64,000 nucleotides of DNA. Source: Lawsonella sp012842085 (GTDB taxonomy: Bacteria; Actinomycetota; Actinomycetes; Mycobacteriales; Mycobacteriaceae). A program made the position numbers and the translations under genes. The notes under the pieces are model-generated. The model was not told where the DNA came from and did no database searches. It saw only the letters and a program-made list of their open reading frames with translations. The stretch lies in assembly GCA_036749735.1 (NCBI GenBank), contig DAINXV010000001.1, positions 310,001 to 374,000 of the forward strand, read 5' to 3'. This document shows positions 23,639-33,139 of this stretch, in pieces; position 1 is the stretch's first letter, and the number at the start of each line of letters is the position of its first letter.

Positions 23639-24952
23639 ATGAGTCCCACTATTTACGCGGCACCCCACGCCACCACTCCCATCAACGCAGTTGTACACGT
23701 GCCGGGCTCAAAGTCCATCACCAACAGAGCCCTTATTCTGTCAGCTTTGGCGGAGCGTCCCTCCACTATCCGGGGAGCTCTCCGCAGTCGTGACACTGAC
23801 CTGATGATTGAGGCACTGCGCAATCTTGGCACGTCAATTGTGGAAGTTATCCCCGAGGGCGCAAAAACCGCCACCACTTTGCGGGTCACTCCCAAACCGC
23901 TGCACGGCGGCAACCTTTATTGCGGCCTGGCAGGTACGCTGCTGCGTTTCCTGCCCAGTGTGGCTGCACTTGCGGAAGGCCAAAGTTACTTTGATGCCGA
24001 TGACCAAGCCCGGCAACGTCCACTCTCCACCGTGCTCGATGCCCTCCGGGAAATCGGGGTTGAGATCAACGGCTCCTCCATTCCCTTCACCGTGGAAGGC
24101 ACCGGCCGAGTAAGGGGTGGTGACGTCACCATCGATGCTTCCGAATCAAGCCAATTCGTCTCCGGGTTAATGCTTTCGGCGGCGCGTTTCGACAACGGTA
24201 TCCGCATCAAACACGACAGCGACAAACCAGTACCGAGCCAGCCGCACATCGACATGACGGTCGACATGCTGACCAAACATGGCGTGCATGTGGACACCCA
24301 CACCCCCAATGTGTGGAACGTGCCGGCCACCCCCATCAAAGCCTATGACTGGGATGTGGAACCGGATCTTTCCAACGCCACGCCTTTCCTAGCGGCAGCC
24401 GCCATCACTGGAGGCACCGTCACTATTGCGGATTGGCCCGTCCACACCACCCAACCTGGCGACGCTATTCGCGGAATTTTGGAGCAGATGGGCTGCACTA
24501 TAGAACGCACCAAGAAGGGGCTTTCTGTAACAGGTCCCGCGGCACTCAACGGCATTGACATTGATATGGGCGATATGGGCGAACTGGCACCCACAGTGGC
24601 GGCTTTAGCCTGCTGCGCCAACTCTCCCAGCCAGCTGCGTGGTATTTCACACTTGCGTGGCCATGAAACTAACCGCCTGGTGGCGCTGGTGAAAGAAATC
24701 AACCGGCTGGGCGGGGATGCGGAAGAAACTGCTGACGGCCTTATTATTCGTCCTCGCGAAATGCGCGGCACCGACTGGTACAGCTACGCCGACCATCGGA
24801 TGGCCACCGCGGGCACCATTGTGGGGCTCCAGGTTCCCGGGGTGAAAGTGCAGGATATTGAAACAACGAGCAAAACTCTCCCCGGTTTTGCGGAAGCGTG
24901 GACGGATCTCTTCTCACAAGATTCCTCGACTACCCCGGAGGTATGGCTCTGA
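23639..24952 (+). CDS. aroA: EPSP synthase (3-phosphoshikimate 1-carboxyvinyltransferase)
   Basis: AroA joins shikimate-3-phosphate and phosphoenolpyruvate, step six of the shikimate pathway to chorismate. The 437-residue protein has the diagnostic VPGSKSITNRALILSALA near residue 22, CGLAGTLLRFLPSVAAL, the substrate loop DASESSQFVSGLMLSAARF, and the C-terminal SYADHRMATAGTIVGL. The loop after the CGLAGT motif reads as the ordinary class I, glyphosate-sensitive type. It overlaps rsgA by ten bases, so the two are co-transcribed, as in mycobacteria. Confidence 0.95.
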   Translation: MSPTIYAAPHATTPINAVVHVPGSKSITNRALILSALAERPSTIRGALRSRDTDLMIEALRNLGTSIVEVIPEGAKTATTLRVTPKPLHGGNLYCGLAGTLLRFLPSVAALAEGQSYFDADDQARQRPLSTVLDALREIGVEINGSSIPFTVEGTGRVRGGDVTIDASESSQFVSGLMLSAARFDNGIRIKHDSDKPVPSQPHIDMTVDMLTKHGVHVDTHTPNVWNVPATPIKAYDWDVEPDLSNATPFLAAAAITGGTVTIADWPVHTTQPGDAIRGILEQMGCTIERTKKGLSVTGPAALNGIDIDMGDMGELAPTVAALACCANSPSQLRGISHLRGHETNRLVALVKEINRLGGDAEETADGLIIRPREMRGTDWYSYADHRMATAGTIVGLQVPGVKVQDIETTSKTLPGFAEAWTDLFSQDSSTTPEVWL

Positions 24953-26013
24953 GTGCAGCACGCCGCGGCCGCAGCCGCTACGACTATGACGAAAGCGATG
25001 TAAAAGTTCGCGCCAAAGGTACTTCTCGTCCCCGCACCAAAAAACGGCCAGCGTACGAGAATGCCACCCGTGCCCGCATCACCACCATCGATCGTGGTCG
25101 TTGGGGGTGTATAACGCTGGAGGAGAGTAAAGACTCGCCGGCTGGAACATTCGTCACTTGTGTGCGAGCCCGCACCCTGGGCAAAGAACGCATGGTCGTA
25201 GGGGATCTGGTTGACGTCGTAGGTGATCTTTCCGGACGGGATGGGACCCTCGCTCGGATAGTGCGACTGCATGAGCGCTCCAGTGTGCTCCGCCGTACCG
25301 CAGATGACACTGACCCCTATGAGCGTATTGTGGTTGCGAATGCGGATCAGCTTCTTATTGTCGTAGCAGCAGCAAACCCCACCCCCCGGGAAGGTTTTGT
25401 GGAGCGCGCACTGATTGCCGCCTATGCTGCAGGAATCACACCCATTTTGTGCATCACCAAGACTGATTTGAAGGATCCGAGCGACTTCATCGCCAATTTT
25501 GCTGGCCTTGACCTGCCCACAGTGCTGTGCGGTATGGAAGACCCAACCCATGAGTTGAAAGACCATCTCCACAACAAGGTGACGGCTTTTATTGGCCACT
25601 CTGGGGTCGGCAAATCAACCCTCGCCAACCGTTTAATTCCGGAAGCGGATCGCGCCACTGGGGATGTGAGTGGAATCGGCAAAGGCCGCCACACCTCCAC
25701 CCAGTTCATGGCCTTTGAGCTTCCCGACGGCGGGTGGATTATTGATTCCCCCGGTATCCGCAGTTTTGGGCTCGCGCATATTACTCCGGAAACGGTGGTT
25801 GCTGCTTTTGATGATCTGTCCGAGTTGGCAGAAAAATGTCCCCGCGGTTGTACTCACCGCGGGGAACCCTACGATCCCGAATGTGAATGGGATGAAGCAT
25901 TAGCGCAGGAACCGGAAGGCAGCCCACTTGCTCGGCGCATTACTGCTGTTCGGGAACTACTTATTGCGCTTTCTTCCAATGAGAGTTGGCAGCTTGGCAT
26001 CGAGCAGGACTGA
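24943..26013 (+). CDS. rsgA: Ribosome small-subunit GTPase RsgA
   Basis: RsgA is a circularly permuted GTPase that checks late 30S subunit maturation. It has an N-terminal OB-fold (about residues 40-110), then GTPase motifs in permuted order: ITKTD (G4), GHSGVGKST (G1), the GKGRHTST switch and DSPG (G3). The C-terminal zinc region CPRGCTHRGEPYDPEC follows. I placed the start at the ATG at 24943, after CCGGAGGT and inside the aroA end, rather than further upstream, because the typical LSAARRGRSRYD start follows at once. The length is about 356 residues. Confidence 0.93.
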   Translation: MALSAARRGRSRYDYDESDVKVRAKGTSRPRTKKRPAYENATRARITTIDRGRWGCITLEESKDSPAGTFVTCVRARTLGKERMVVGDLVDVVGDLSGRDGTLARIVRLHERSSVLRRTADDTDPYERIVVANADQLLIVVAAANPTPREGFVERALIAAYAAGITPILCITKTDLKDPSDFIANFAGLDLPTVLCGMEDPTHELKDHLHNKVTAFIGHSGVGKSTLANRLIPEADRATGDVSGIGKGRHTSTQFMAFELPDGGWIIDSPGIRSFGLAHITPETVVAAFDDLSELAEKCPRGCTHRGEPYDPECEWDEALAQEPEGSPLARRITAVRELLIALSSNESWQLGIEQD

Positions 26014-26015
26014 CG

Positions 26016-26513
26016 CTACTGCGACAGTTCCAGCAAGAAACCGATCTCTTCCGGCGCATACCAGGCAAGCTCATAGTCTTCCGCATTGCCCACCGTTATT
26101 TCGGCGTCTTCGTCACCCATTTCAGCGACGTGGATAAGCTCCGCTGCCGCTACCACTGCTTCTTCAGCCATCTCCAGATCAACGTGAATTGCGGCAACAC
26201 TGTCGGCGGGGATTGTTTCCCGGTCGAGCCGCACCACGGCCCTATCGAGATCAGGCCGGAGTGTCACTTGTTTGTCTGGCACATCAGCAGAAATGACGAC
26301 ACGTTTCCGTCCCGGTGTACCGTACAAAATGCGGAGTGAGGCGCGTGCCGCATCCGAAAAGGCTATGTGCTCGAGTTCCTCATCGTCACCAGCAACATAG
26401 TATTCGCGGAGAGCCGGGGTGAGGGCGAAGGCTGTGCCTCCCCGCACCAGGACTTCCTCTTTCTCCACAAAAGCTGCGAGATCAGCCATGATGGCTGGAA
26501 TATAGATGCGCAT
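26016..26513 (-). CDS. DUF6912-type conserved actinobacterial protein (Rv3231c-like)
   Basis: This 165-residue soluble protein of unknown function has the family start MRIYIPAIMADLAAFV, a middle RKRVVISADVP strand and a C-terminal ELAWYAPEEIGFLLEL. It starts on the last base of the HAD gene stop (TAATG), so the two are translationally coupled. It converges with rsgA, two bases apart. Conserved linkage with the HAD gene and rsgA is the only clue to a role. Confidence 0.65.
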   Translation of the reverse strand: MRIYIPAIMADLAAFVEKEEVLVRGGTAFALTPALREYYVAGDDEELEHIAFSDAARASLRILYGTPGRKRVVISADVPDKQVTLRPDLDRAVVRLDRETIPADSVAAIHVDLEMAEEAVVAAAELIHVAEMGDEDAEITVGNAEDYELAWYAPEEIGFLLELSQ

Positions 26514-26914
26514 TAGTGCAAGTCAAAAAGTGGCCGAAGTTCAGCTTCGGTGCGGTCAAAGGCAGTGTAGTTGACGACAATAAAGCCCGCTTGCACGGCA
26601 GCATGTACGTTCACGATGGAATCGTCCACCACCACGCAATCCTTATGGCTTTCACCCAGCATTTCTGCGGCTGCCATGAAAGCATCCGGATCTGGTTTCT
26701 CTACTCCGATATCGCAGGAGAGAACAATCTCATCCACATATCCGGCTTCTTTCCACCGAGCCATCGGCTCTGGAACTGCGGAAACATCCATATTGCTCAA
26801 AATTGCAATACCGATGCCATTCATTCGCAGTTCGGAAAGAAGTTGTTTCCAGCTGTCGGCGTCTGCGGTAGGACCTTCCAGTACGCCTGCATAATCAATA
26901 ATCAATCCACGCAT
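26513..26914 (-). CDS. HAD-family hydrolase
   Basis: A small HAD phosphatase-like protein of about 133 residues with no separate cap domain visible. The first motif is reduced: LIIDYAGVLEG (D-Y-A in place of D-x-D). Motif II is AILSNMD, and motifs III-IV are IGVEKPDPDAF and CVVVDDSIVNV. Loss of the second aspartate of motif I is seen in HAD members that are not phosphatases, so the activity is uncertain. The ATG at 26914 follows AGAGGA and gives a canonical HAD N-terminus; a longer frame adds an unsupported N-terminus. Confidence 0.75.
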   Translation of the reverse strand: MRGLIIDYAGVLEGPTADADSWKQLLSELRMNGIGIAILSNMDVSAVPEPMARWKEAGYVDEIVLSCDIGVEKPDPDAFMAAAEMLGESHKDCVVVDDSIVNVHAAVQAGFIVVNYTAFDRTEAELRPLFDLH

Positions 26915-27050
26915 AGTCACATCCTCTAGTCTATACAGACTCTGGAAATCTCGATAGACGCACCGAAGTAGCAGCCCTAAAGAGTATTCGGCTCTGCCAT
27001 AATTTCGTTCCAACACTTGCTCCTAGTTTCACTTCCCCAGAAAGCCGCTA

Positions 27051-27650
27051 GTGACCACAACGAATCGCTTTGTTTCCCCGGGCAGCTATCAAGCACCCAG
27101 TTGGAGCCGAGATAATGCGGATGCTCCCGTGGAGAGTCCCCAACTGCGCTACCGTCAACCGCTGCTGCAACGGGATTACAAAGACTGCCGAAATTTTGCT
27201 CGCAAAGTCATTCCCCAGATCCTCGAAACAGTAGATCGCAAACGGCCTCTCCCCCATTTGCGCTCCCACTGCACACCCGAAATTGTTGAAATTGTGGATC
27301 GGAAAGCTACTGCTCGAGCAAAGGCTTTGGCACAGTTGGCGCAGCGTTCCAAGGCCGCTAGCCAAGCGCAGCCACCACTTCGTTTAATGCGTCTCCACAT
27401 GCGGGCGCGCACCCTTAGCGCTACTGAAACGCAGGAAGTTGTGTCAGCTGAACGGAATCTTCCACCCGGCTATCAGCCCGCAATTCGGCCAGGACAGCAT
27501 AAGAGTTCCTGCACGGAGGGTGTGCAGGTGCCGAACTTGCTGTTAGAAATTTGTGGGACGTTTCGAGAGTCAGGACGGGTCCGTGCATTCGCAGCAGCTG
27601 CTCACAGATACAATTCCCAGTGGAGATTAACAACATTTAATTTCGTTTAA
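27051..27650 (+). CDS. DUF6459-like protein (Rv3235-type), unknown function
   Basis: This basic protein of about 199 residues has a disordered first third and a conserved second half. ILETVDRKRPLPHLRSHCTPEIVEIV resembles the family segment VLEVLDGRRPxxQLRRxLTP, and the C-terminus RVRAFAAAAHRYNSQWRLTTF resembles RVRALALRLExRxGRWxCTAL. Rv3235 holds a comparable position upstream of secA1. It starts with GTG and has no strong ribosome-binding site. The function is unknown. Confidence 0.55.
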   Translation: MTTTNRFVSPGSYQAPSWSRDNADAPVESPQLRYRQPLLQRDYKDCRNFARKVIPQILETVDRKRPLPHLRSHCTPEIVEIVDRKATARAKALAQLAQRSKAASQAQPPLRLMRLHMRARTLSATETQEVVSAERNLPPGYQPAIRPGQHKSSCTEGVQVPNLLLEICGTFRESGRVRAFAAAAHRYNSQWRLTTFNFV

Positions 27651-27737
27651 TTGAGAACCTTTAACAACGCTCGAAACCCCCGCACCTAACTAATGTAAAA
27701 TTTAGCAAAATTTCAGAAATATTCGAGGAAGGTTCTC

Positions 27738-28550
27738 ATGAAAACTCTCTCCCGTCGGGTTCTCAGTGCCGTAGCTGGTCTCTCTCTAGCTGCTGGCGTC
27801 ATGTTAGGGCAAGTGGGCTCCCCCACCGCCTATGCGGCTCCCGCGATGAAACCCGCAGAAATGTATCCCCTGGTCTATATGTCTGGGTCGAACGACTCTA
27901 CGATTCTCAATAAAGACATTGCCAAGTACATGGAAGATCGCAATATTAAGTTCTTTGAGTGGGATCCCATCAATGTCACCATGGATGCTAAAGAACTTCC
28001 CTACCGTCACTTTGAGTTCTACGCAGATTCAGTAGATGCCTTCGTGAAAGATGTGTTGAAGCAGACCGGCGCCAAAAAGGTCAACATTATGACCTACTCG
28101 CAATCCGGGCTCATCAACGCCAACTGGATGAAATTCCACGATGGTGCCCAGTACGTGAATAAGGTTGTCAACCTGTCGGGTATTCAGCAGGGCAGCCCCT
28201 GGGCAACCTATGGCATCAACATCACAGGTGATTGCCTTGGTTTCGGTACCTGTATCGACTTTGATCCCTATGGGGAGTTCATCAATAAGGTGAATAGCCC
28301 TGCAGAGGCGCTTCCCGGTATTAAGTACTACAACATCACCACGAAGTACGAGGAAGCAGCAATGCCCTACCAGATCAACCTGATGTATGGGCCGGGCGAC
28401 TACCAGAACATTGTGTTGCAGGACTACTGCCCTGCCCTTGTTGCTGGCCACCTCATGTTGCCCCACCTGACTGCCACTAAATCAGCGGTGGTACAGGCGC
28501 TCAATGGGGAAAAGATTGATCCTGCCTGTTCTGCTCTAGGAGATAAGTAG
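27738..28550 (+). CDS. Secreted lipase/esterase-like alpha/beta-hydrolase with altered nucleophile elbow
   Basis: This 270-residue secreted protein has a classical signal peptide (residues 1-34, ending TAYAAPA). The fold resembles Lipase_2/EstA enzymes: IMTYSQSGL in the nucleophile position, NITTKYEEAAMPY where the acidic residue usually lies (TRYDEVVTPY), and LVAGHLMLPH for the histidine. The usual GHSQGG is TYSQSG, so the serine is kept but the glycines flanking it are lost, and Asp is Glu. It may be an active lipase on host lipids or a degenerate binding protein. GAGGAAGG precedes the ATG, and a strong terminator follows. Confidence 0.7.
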   Translation: MKTLSRRVLSAVAGLSLAAGVMLGQVGSPTAYAAPAMKPAEMYPLVYMSGSNDSTILNKDIAKYMEDRNIKFFEWDPINVTMDAKELPYRHFEFYADSVDAFVKDVLKQTGAKKVNIMTYSQSGLINANWMKFHDGAQYVNKVVNLSGIQQGSPWATYGINITGDCLGFGTCIDFDPYGEFINKVNSPAEALPGIKYYNITTKYEEAAMPYQINLMYGPGDYQNIVLQDYCPALVAGHLMLPHLTATKSAVVQALNGEKIDPACSALGDK

Positions 28551-28570
28551 ACATGTAGCTGCTAAAAAAG

Positions 28571-28604
28571 AGTGGCGCTCGGAATTCTCCGAGCCCCACT
28601 TTTG
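28571..28604. terminator. Bidirectional terminator between the lipase and secA1
   Basis: A 13-base stem with one mismatch (28571-28583 with 28588-28600) around an ATTC loop, with T-rich flanks on the right and A-rich on the left. The two genes converge on it. Confidence 0.8.
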
Positions 28605-28618
28605 TGTCTTATACGCTG

Positions 28619-31357
28619 CTACTGAGCAATATTGCCCTTCTTGCGCTGTGCGCGCTTGGCGGCACGACGCTGCGCACGTGAGCCGTGCACAGTCGGGTCA
28701 TTCTGGCTTGCCAACTGGCCTTGCTCATTCGGTCCAGCCAGGCTCATGGCAGCAGCCTTCAAAGCTGCTTCCGCTTCGCCCTTAGCCCGGATGGTGCGCT
28801 GCATCGCTTCTTCATCAGCACGTTTTTGAGCTTCGGTACGAGTATCAGCCGGTTCCACACCAACGGAGAAGACATAGGCGATGGCTTCTTCCTTCAGTCC
28901 ATCCATCATGGTGTCGAACATTTCGTAGCCTTCACGCTGGTACTCCGTCAGCGGATCGCGCTGGGCCATGGACCGCAGGCCAATGCCTTCCTTCAAGTAG
29001 TCCATCTCGTAGAGGTGTTCGCGCCACTTGCGGTCAAGGACCTGCAGCAGGACTGAACGCTCGATTTGGCGCATGGCATCGGGCCCGCCGATCTCGGCGA
29101 TGGCCTCTTCGCGAGCTTCGTAGGCTGCGTGCGCGTCGGCACGTACAGCCAGCAGAAGTTCCTCAGGCGAAAGGTCGCCCGCATGGCCGTACTCTTCGCC
29201 ATCAATCAGGTTCTGGTAATCGATGTCAACGGGGTAGATCTGCTTGAGACCGTTCCAGAGTGCATCCAGATCCCAGTCCTCAACATATCCTTCCTCAGTG
29301 GCGCCCATGACGTATGCCTCGAGCACCTCGTCGAGCATGTTCTCGACCTGTTCCTTCAGGTCTTCACCTTCCAGAATGCGCTTGCGCTCGCCGTAGATAA
29401 CCTGGCGCTGCTTGTTCTGGACATCGTCATACTTCAGCACGTTCTTACGAATTTCGAAGTTCTGCGATTCGACTGAGGTTTGTGCGTTCTTAATGGCTTT
29501 GGTGACCATGCGGGATTCGATCGGCTGGTTATCGGGAACCTGGAGACGATCCATCAAACTTTCTACTGCACGGCCATTAAAGCGACGCATCAGGTCGTCA
29601 CCAAGTGACAGGTAGAAGCGGGATTCACCGGGGTCTCCCTGGCGGCCAGAGCGACCACGCAGCTGGTTGTCAATACGGCGGGATTCGTGGCGTTCCGTAC
29701 CGATGACGTACAGGCCACCCACTTCACGTACTTTCTCGGCTGCCTTTTCGGCTGCTTCACGCTGCTTCTCGATCTCGGTTTCCCAAGCTTCCTGGTAAGC
29801 CTCTTCGTCTTCGACCGGATCCAGGCCACGCTTGCGCAGCGCAGCGTCCGTAAGTACGTCCGGGTTACCACCCAGCACAATGTCGGTACCACGGCCTGCC
29901 ATGTTGGTCGATACGGTGACAGCACCAACACGTCCGGCAGAAGCCACAATGAGAGCCTCTTCCGCGTTGCGTTTAGCGTTCAGAACATTGTGCGGAATGC
30001 GGCGCTTTTGGAGCAGTTTCGACAGGTACTCGGAGCGTTCCACCGAAACGGTACCAACCAGTACTGGTTGTCCCTTATCGTGGCGCTCTTGAATATCGTC
30101 GGCGACGGCCTCAAACTTGGCTTCTTGGGTTTTGTAAACAACGTCTTTTTGGTCCTCACGAATCATCGGCATGTTCGTGGGGATGGAGACGACACCCAAT
30201 TTATAAATCTGGTTGAGTTCCGCTGCTTCAGTTTCCGCAGTACCGGTCATACCGGCAAGTTTCTCGTACATACGGAAGTAGTTCTGCAGGGTGATGGTGG
30301 CGAGAGTCTGGTTCTCGGCGCGAATCTCCACGCCTTCCTTTGCCTCAATCGCCTGGTGCATACCTTCGTTGTAGCGGCGACCGGCCAAAGCGCGGCCAGT
30401 GAACTCATCAATAATGAGAACTTCCCCGTCACGAACCATGTAGTCCTTGTCGCGGGTGAAGAGTTCCTTCGCCTTAATGGAGTTGTTGAGGTAGCTAACC
30501 AGCGGAGAGTTAGCGGATTCGTAGAGGTTGTCGATACCCAGTTGGTCCTCCACGAAAGCCACGCCAGCTTCGGTAATACCAACGGTTCGTTTCCGAATAT
30601 CCACGTCGTAGTGGACATCTTTTTCCATCATGGGAGCCAGACGGGAGAATTCTTGGTACCAGTCGCTGGAAGCGTCGGAGGGGCCGGAAATAATGAGCGG
30701 CGTACGAGCTTCGTCAATAAGGATCGAGTCAACTTCGTCGACGATGGCGTAATTGTGAGGACGTTGCACCAGTTCATCGGTGCTGTGAGCCATGTTGTCG
30801 CGAAGGTAGTCGAATCCGAACTCATTGTTCGTGCCGTAGGTGATGTCTGCGTTGTAGGCCTTGCGGCGTTCTTCCGGTTCCATGTTGGAAAGAATGACGC
30901 CCACATCCAGGCCCAGGAAGCGGTGAATACGACCCATCCACTCGGCGTCACGCTTTGCCAGGTAGTCGTTCACCGTCACAATGTGCACGCCCTTGCCTTC
31001 AAGTGCGTTGAGGTATGCGGGAAGCACACAGGTGAGGGTTTTACCTTCACCAGTCTTCATTTCAGCGACTTGGCCCTCGTGCAAGGCAGCAGCACCCATG
31101 ACCTGAACCGGATAGGGTTTCTGTCCCAGCACACGCCAGGCCGCTTCGCGAGCTACGGCGAATGCTTCTGGGAGCAAATCATCCAAGGTTTCGCCATCGC
31201 GCAAGCGTTGTTTGAACTCGTATGTTTTGGTACGAAGTTCATCGTCGGTCATGTCGGCGTAGTCATCTTCTAACGACACCACATAGTCAGCCAGCTTTTC
31301 GAGCTTTTTGACGACACGGCCTTCCCCGACACGAAGAATTTTATCTAGTATTCCCAC
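28619..31357 (-). CDS. secA: Preprotein translocase ATPase SecA1
   Basis: SecA drives export of unfolded proteins through SecYEG. The 912-residue protein shows AEMKTGEGKTLTCVLPAYLNAL (Walker A), VDEVDSILIDEARTPLIISG, the crosslinking domain, NMAGRGTDIVLGG, GRSGRQGDPG and the scaffold/wing region. The C-terminus is basic (RAQRRAAKRAQRKKG) and lacks the C-x-C-x8-HC zinc tail found in proteobacteria. The start is GTG. It is housekeeping SecA1, not SecA2, by length and synteny with hpf, lpqB and mtrAB. It probably has its own promoter, because a terminator precedes it. Confidence 0.97.
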   Translation of the reverse strand: MGILDKILRVGEGRVVKKLEKLADYVVSLEDDYADMTDDELRTKTYEFKQRLRDGETLDDLLPEAFAVAREAAWRVLGQKPYPVQVMGAAALHEGQVAEMKTGEGKTLTCVLPAYLNALEGKGVHIVTVNDYLAKRDAEWMGRIHRFLGLDVGVILSNMEPEERRKAYNADITYGTNNEFGFDYLRDNMAHSTDELVQRPHNYAIVDEVDSILIDEARTPLIISGPSDASSDWYQEFSRLAPMMEKDVHYDVDIRKRTVGITEAGVAFVEDQLGIDNLYESANSPLVSYLNNSIKAKELFTRDKDYMVRDGEVLIIDEFTGRALAGRRYNEGMHQAIEAKEGVEIRAENQTLATITLQNYFRMYEKLAGMTGTAETEAAELNQIYKLGVVSIPTNMPMIREDQKDVVYKTQEAKFEAVADDIQERHDKGQPVLVGTVSVERSEYLSKLLQKRRIPHNVLNAKRNAEEALIVASAGRVGAVTVSTNMAGRGTDIVLGGNPDVLTDAALRKRGLDPVEDEEAYQEAWETEIEKQREAAEKAAEKVREVGGLYVIGTERHESRRIDNQLRGRSGRQGDPGESRFYLSLGDDLMRRFNGRAVESLMDRLQVPDNQPIESRMVTKAIKNAQTSVESQNFEIRKNVLKYDDVQNKQRQVIYGERKRILEGEDLKEQVENMLDEVLEAYVMGATEEGYVEDWDLDALWNGLKQIYPVDIDYQNLIDGEEYGHAGDLSPEELLLAVRADAHAAYEAREEAIAEIGGPDAMRQIERSVLLQVLDRKWREHLYEMDYLKEGIGLRSMAQRDPLTEYQREGYEMFDTMMDGLKEEAIAYVFSVGVEPADTRTEAQKRADEEAMQRTIRAKGEAEAALKAAAMSLAGPNEQGQLASQNDPTVHGSRAQRRAAKRAQRKKGNIAQ

Positions 31358-31419
31358 AGTTAAACGTCCTCATTTATCGACAATCAAGCGATTCCTATAT
31401 TCACTGCACCGTTATGCAG

Positions 31420-31457
31420 AAATAAAGTCCGACTGTACTGGTAAATACAGTCGGACT
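31420..31457 (-). terminator. Terminator of hpf, between hpf and secA1
   Basis: A perfect 12-base stem (31426-31437 with 31446-31457) and, on the minus strand, a T-rich run after it. Confidence 0.75.
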
Positions 31458-31485
31458 CTATCTTACTGATTATTGGCAATAATGA

Positions 31486-32226
31486 TTATTCGCCCAGTGT
31501 AATTAGGCCATAATCGTAGGCTCTGCGGCGATAAACCACTGCTGGCCGATCGGTTTCTTTGTCGTGAAACAGGAAGAAATCGTGGCCAACAAGCTCCATC
31601 TGATAGAGCGCGTCATCTACAGACATCGGTACATCTGGGTGAACCTTCCGACGCACAATACGTCCAGGTAGAACATCCTCGACAGTATCGGCATAGATGT
31701 CAACGTCGCCAAGTTCGCCATCGTCTGTAGCAGTATCAGTCTCCTCAACCTGAGAATCCTCAACTCCTACAAGATGTTCCGGCGCAAACTCTGCGGAGAT
31801 CTCGGCCACCGACTTGGGGGTGCGGTGTCCGGAGCGCGAAATGCGACGACGTACCTTAATCTTGCGAAGGGAACGTTCCAACTTGTCACAAACAGACTCT
31901 AGGGCAGCGTAGAAGCTTGCTTCTCCAGCTTCTCCGCGGACGATTGGTCCCTTGCGGCGAACCGTAATTTCGATCTTGTTACAGTGATCTGCTCGACGCG
32001 GGTTTTTCTCGTGGCGCAACTCCACTTCAAAGCGTTTGATAGTCGGATCGAGGCGCTCTAGACGTGCGAGCTTGCCTTTAATCCGGGTGGCAAAATGCTC
32101 CGGTACTACGACATTTCGTCCATTGATTAGGACTTGAGCGTTGGGAGCGAGTTCGTCCTCTCCTTCTTGAGCCTGCGGGACGTCAAAATCGACGGCACCT
32201 GCGGACGGAGCTTGGGTCTTCGACAT
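31486..32226 (-). CDS. hpf: Long-form ribosome hibernation promoting factor (S30AE)
   Basis: Long HPF binds the 30S decoding site and dimerises 70S ribosomes into inactive 100S particles or stabilises hibernating 70S. An N-terminal S30AE domain (about residues 30-135: VLINGRNVVVPEHFATRI, then FEVELRHEKNP) is joined by a flexible acidic linker to a C-terminal dimerisation domain (MSVDDALYQMELVGHDFFLFHDKETDRPAVVYRRR). At 246 residues it is the usual actinobacterial length. A 190-base gap separates it from comF, so it may have its own promoter. Confidence 0.93.
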   Translation of the reverse strand: MSKTQAPSAGAVDFDVPQAQEGEDELAPNAQVLINGRNVVVPEHFATRIKGKLARLERLDPTIKRFEVELRHEKNPRRADHCNKIEITVRRKGPIVRGEAGEASFYAALESVCDKLERSLRKIKVRRRISRSGHRTPKSVAEISAEFAPEHLVGVEDSQVEETDTATDDGELGDVDIYADTVEDVLPGRIVRRKVHPDVPMSVDDALYQMELVGHDFFLFHDKETDRPAVVYRRRAYDYGLITLGE

Positions 32227-32416
32227 GCGAACCTCCTAGTAGGCCACCGCCCGCGGTCCATCCAACGGTTTCCGCTGTCCACGGTGGCATCGGTGGTGAA
32301 TGAAGGTTTCCGAGTCCCTCCGAGGAGCATCTCGGCCCCTTCACCCTCCAATCTACTGACCTTGCGGAACTGTTTCTAAGTGTTGCCAAACTTAGAATTA
32401 ATGGCCTGGAGAGAGG

Positions 32417-33139
32417 TCATGCGGTTGCCAAAGTTAACGCACCTCGGAGCCGTAAACCATGTCTATAAAGTGTCGTAAAACACTCTGAAATTGTGGCACC
32501 TGTTGTCACTACATCGTCAATTAAAATTAAATCTTTATTTTCGCCACGGTGCTCCAACGTTTCTATTAAAGTATTGGGCTTGGAGTGCTCCGCGAGCGAG
32601 ACTTTACCCGCAAGCGCTTCCTGCCGTTGGCTAGCCGTCAACCCCACAGAATCTGGATGCTCAGCAATATCCAGAATGTCTGCCACCACTAGTGGGTGTG
32701 TAGCCTGTTCACGGCGGAAGTGTTGCGCCAGATAGCGGGCACACGCATGCGCCACGACCGGCAAATGGGAGAAGCCCCGCATCTGCACACTGCGGGCAGT
32801 GGACGGCGCCGGAATGATAGCCAGTGGTTGGTAGTGCGGGCCCAAAAGTTCTCCTTGCGCAATCAAGTCCAGGATGCCGCGTGCCAAAGCTTTCCCGAAA
32901 GGATCCCCCAAAGCTTGGCGTCGCTGTTCTTTGTACCCCACAATGGCATCCGCGACCGGGCCACTGTAGGGAGCCATGGACCACACTGGGGCGGCGGTAA
33001 AAACTCGCGTAGTTATGCGCCGCGGTGGACCGGTTAAATGGCGTTCACAAGCACTGCACCACACCTCGCCGGGAGCCCCACAACCGGCACAATAATCCGG
33101 CAGCAGAAGTTGTCGGATCCCCTCCCCCACGCTCCGCAT
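32417..33139 (-). CDS. ComF-family phosphoribosyltransferase-like protein
   Basis: This 240-residue protein has an N-terminal zinc-type segment CAGCGAPGEVWCSAC and a phosphoribosyltransferase core ending in the PRPP loop DLILIDDVVTTGATI. ComF proteins act in DNA uptake in competent bacteria; in actinobacteria without known competence the role is unresolved. The ATG begins one base past the lpqB stop, so it is part of the mtrA-mtrB-lpqB transcript. The same order occurs in M. tuberculosis (Rv3242c). Confidence 0.88.
   Translation of the reverse strand: MRSVGEGIRQLLLPDYCAGCGAPGEVWCSACERHLTGPPRRITTRVFTAAPVWSMAPYSGPVADAIVGYKEQRRQALGDPFGKALARGILDLIAQGELLGPHYQPLAIIPAPSTARSVQMRGFSHLPVVAHACARYLAQHFRREQATHPLVVADILDIAEHPDSVGLTASQRQEALAGKVSLAEHSKPNTLIETLEHRGENKDLILIDDVVTTGATISECFTTLYRHGLRLRGALTLATA

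Noticed and set aside
29687..31273. A 528-codon open frame on the plus strand opposite secA1
   Set aside because: An antisense shadow of secA1, arising from codon bias in a highly expressed gene.
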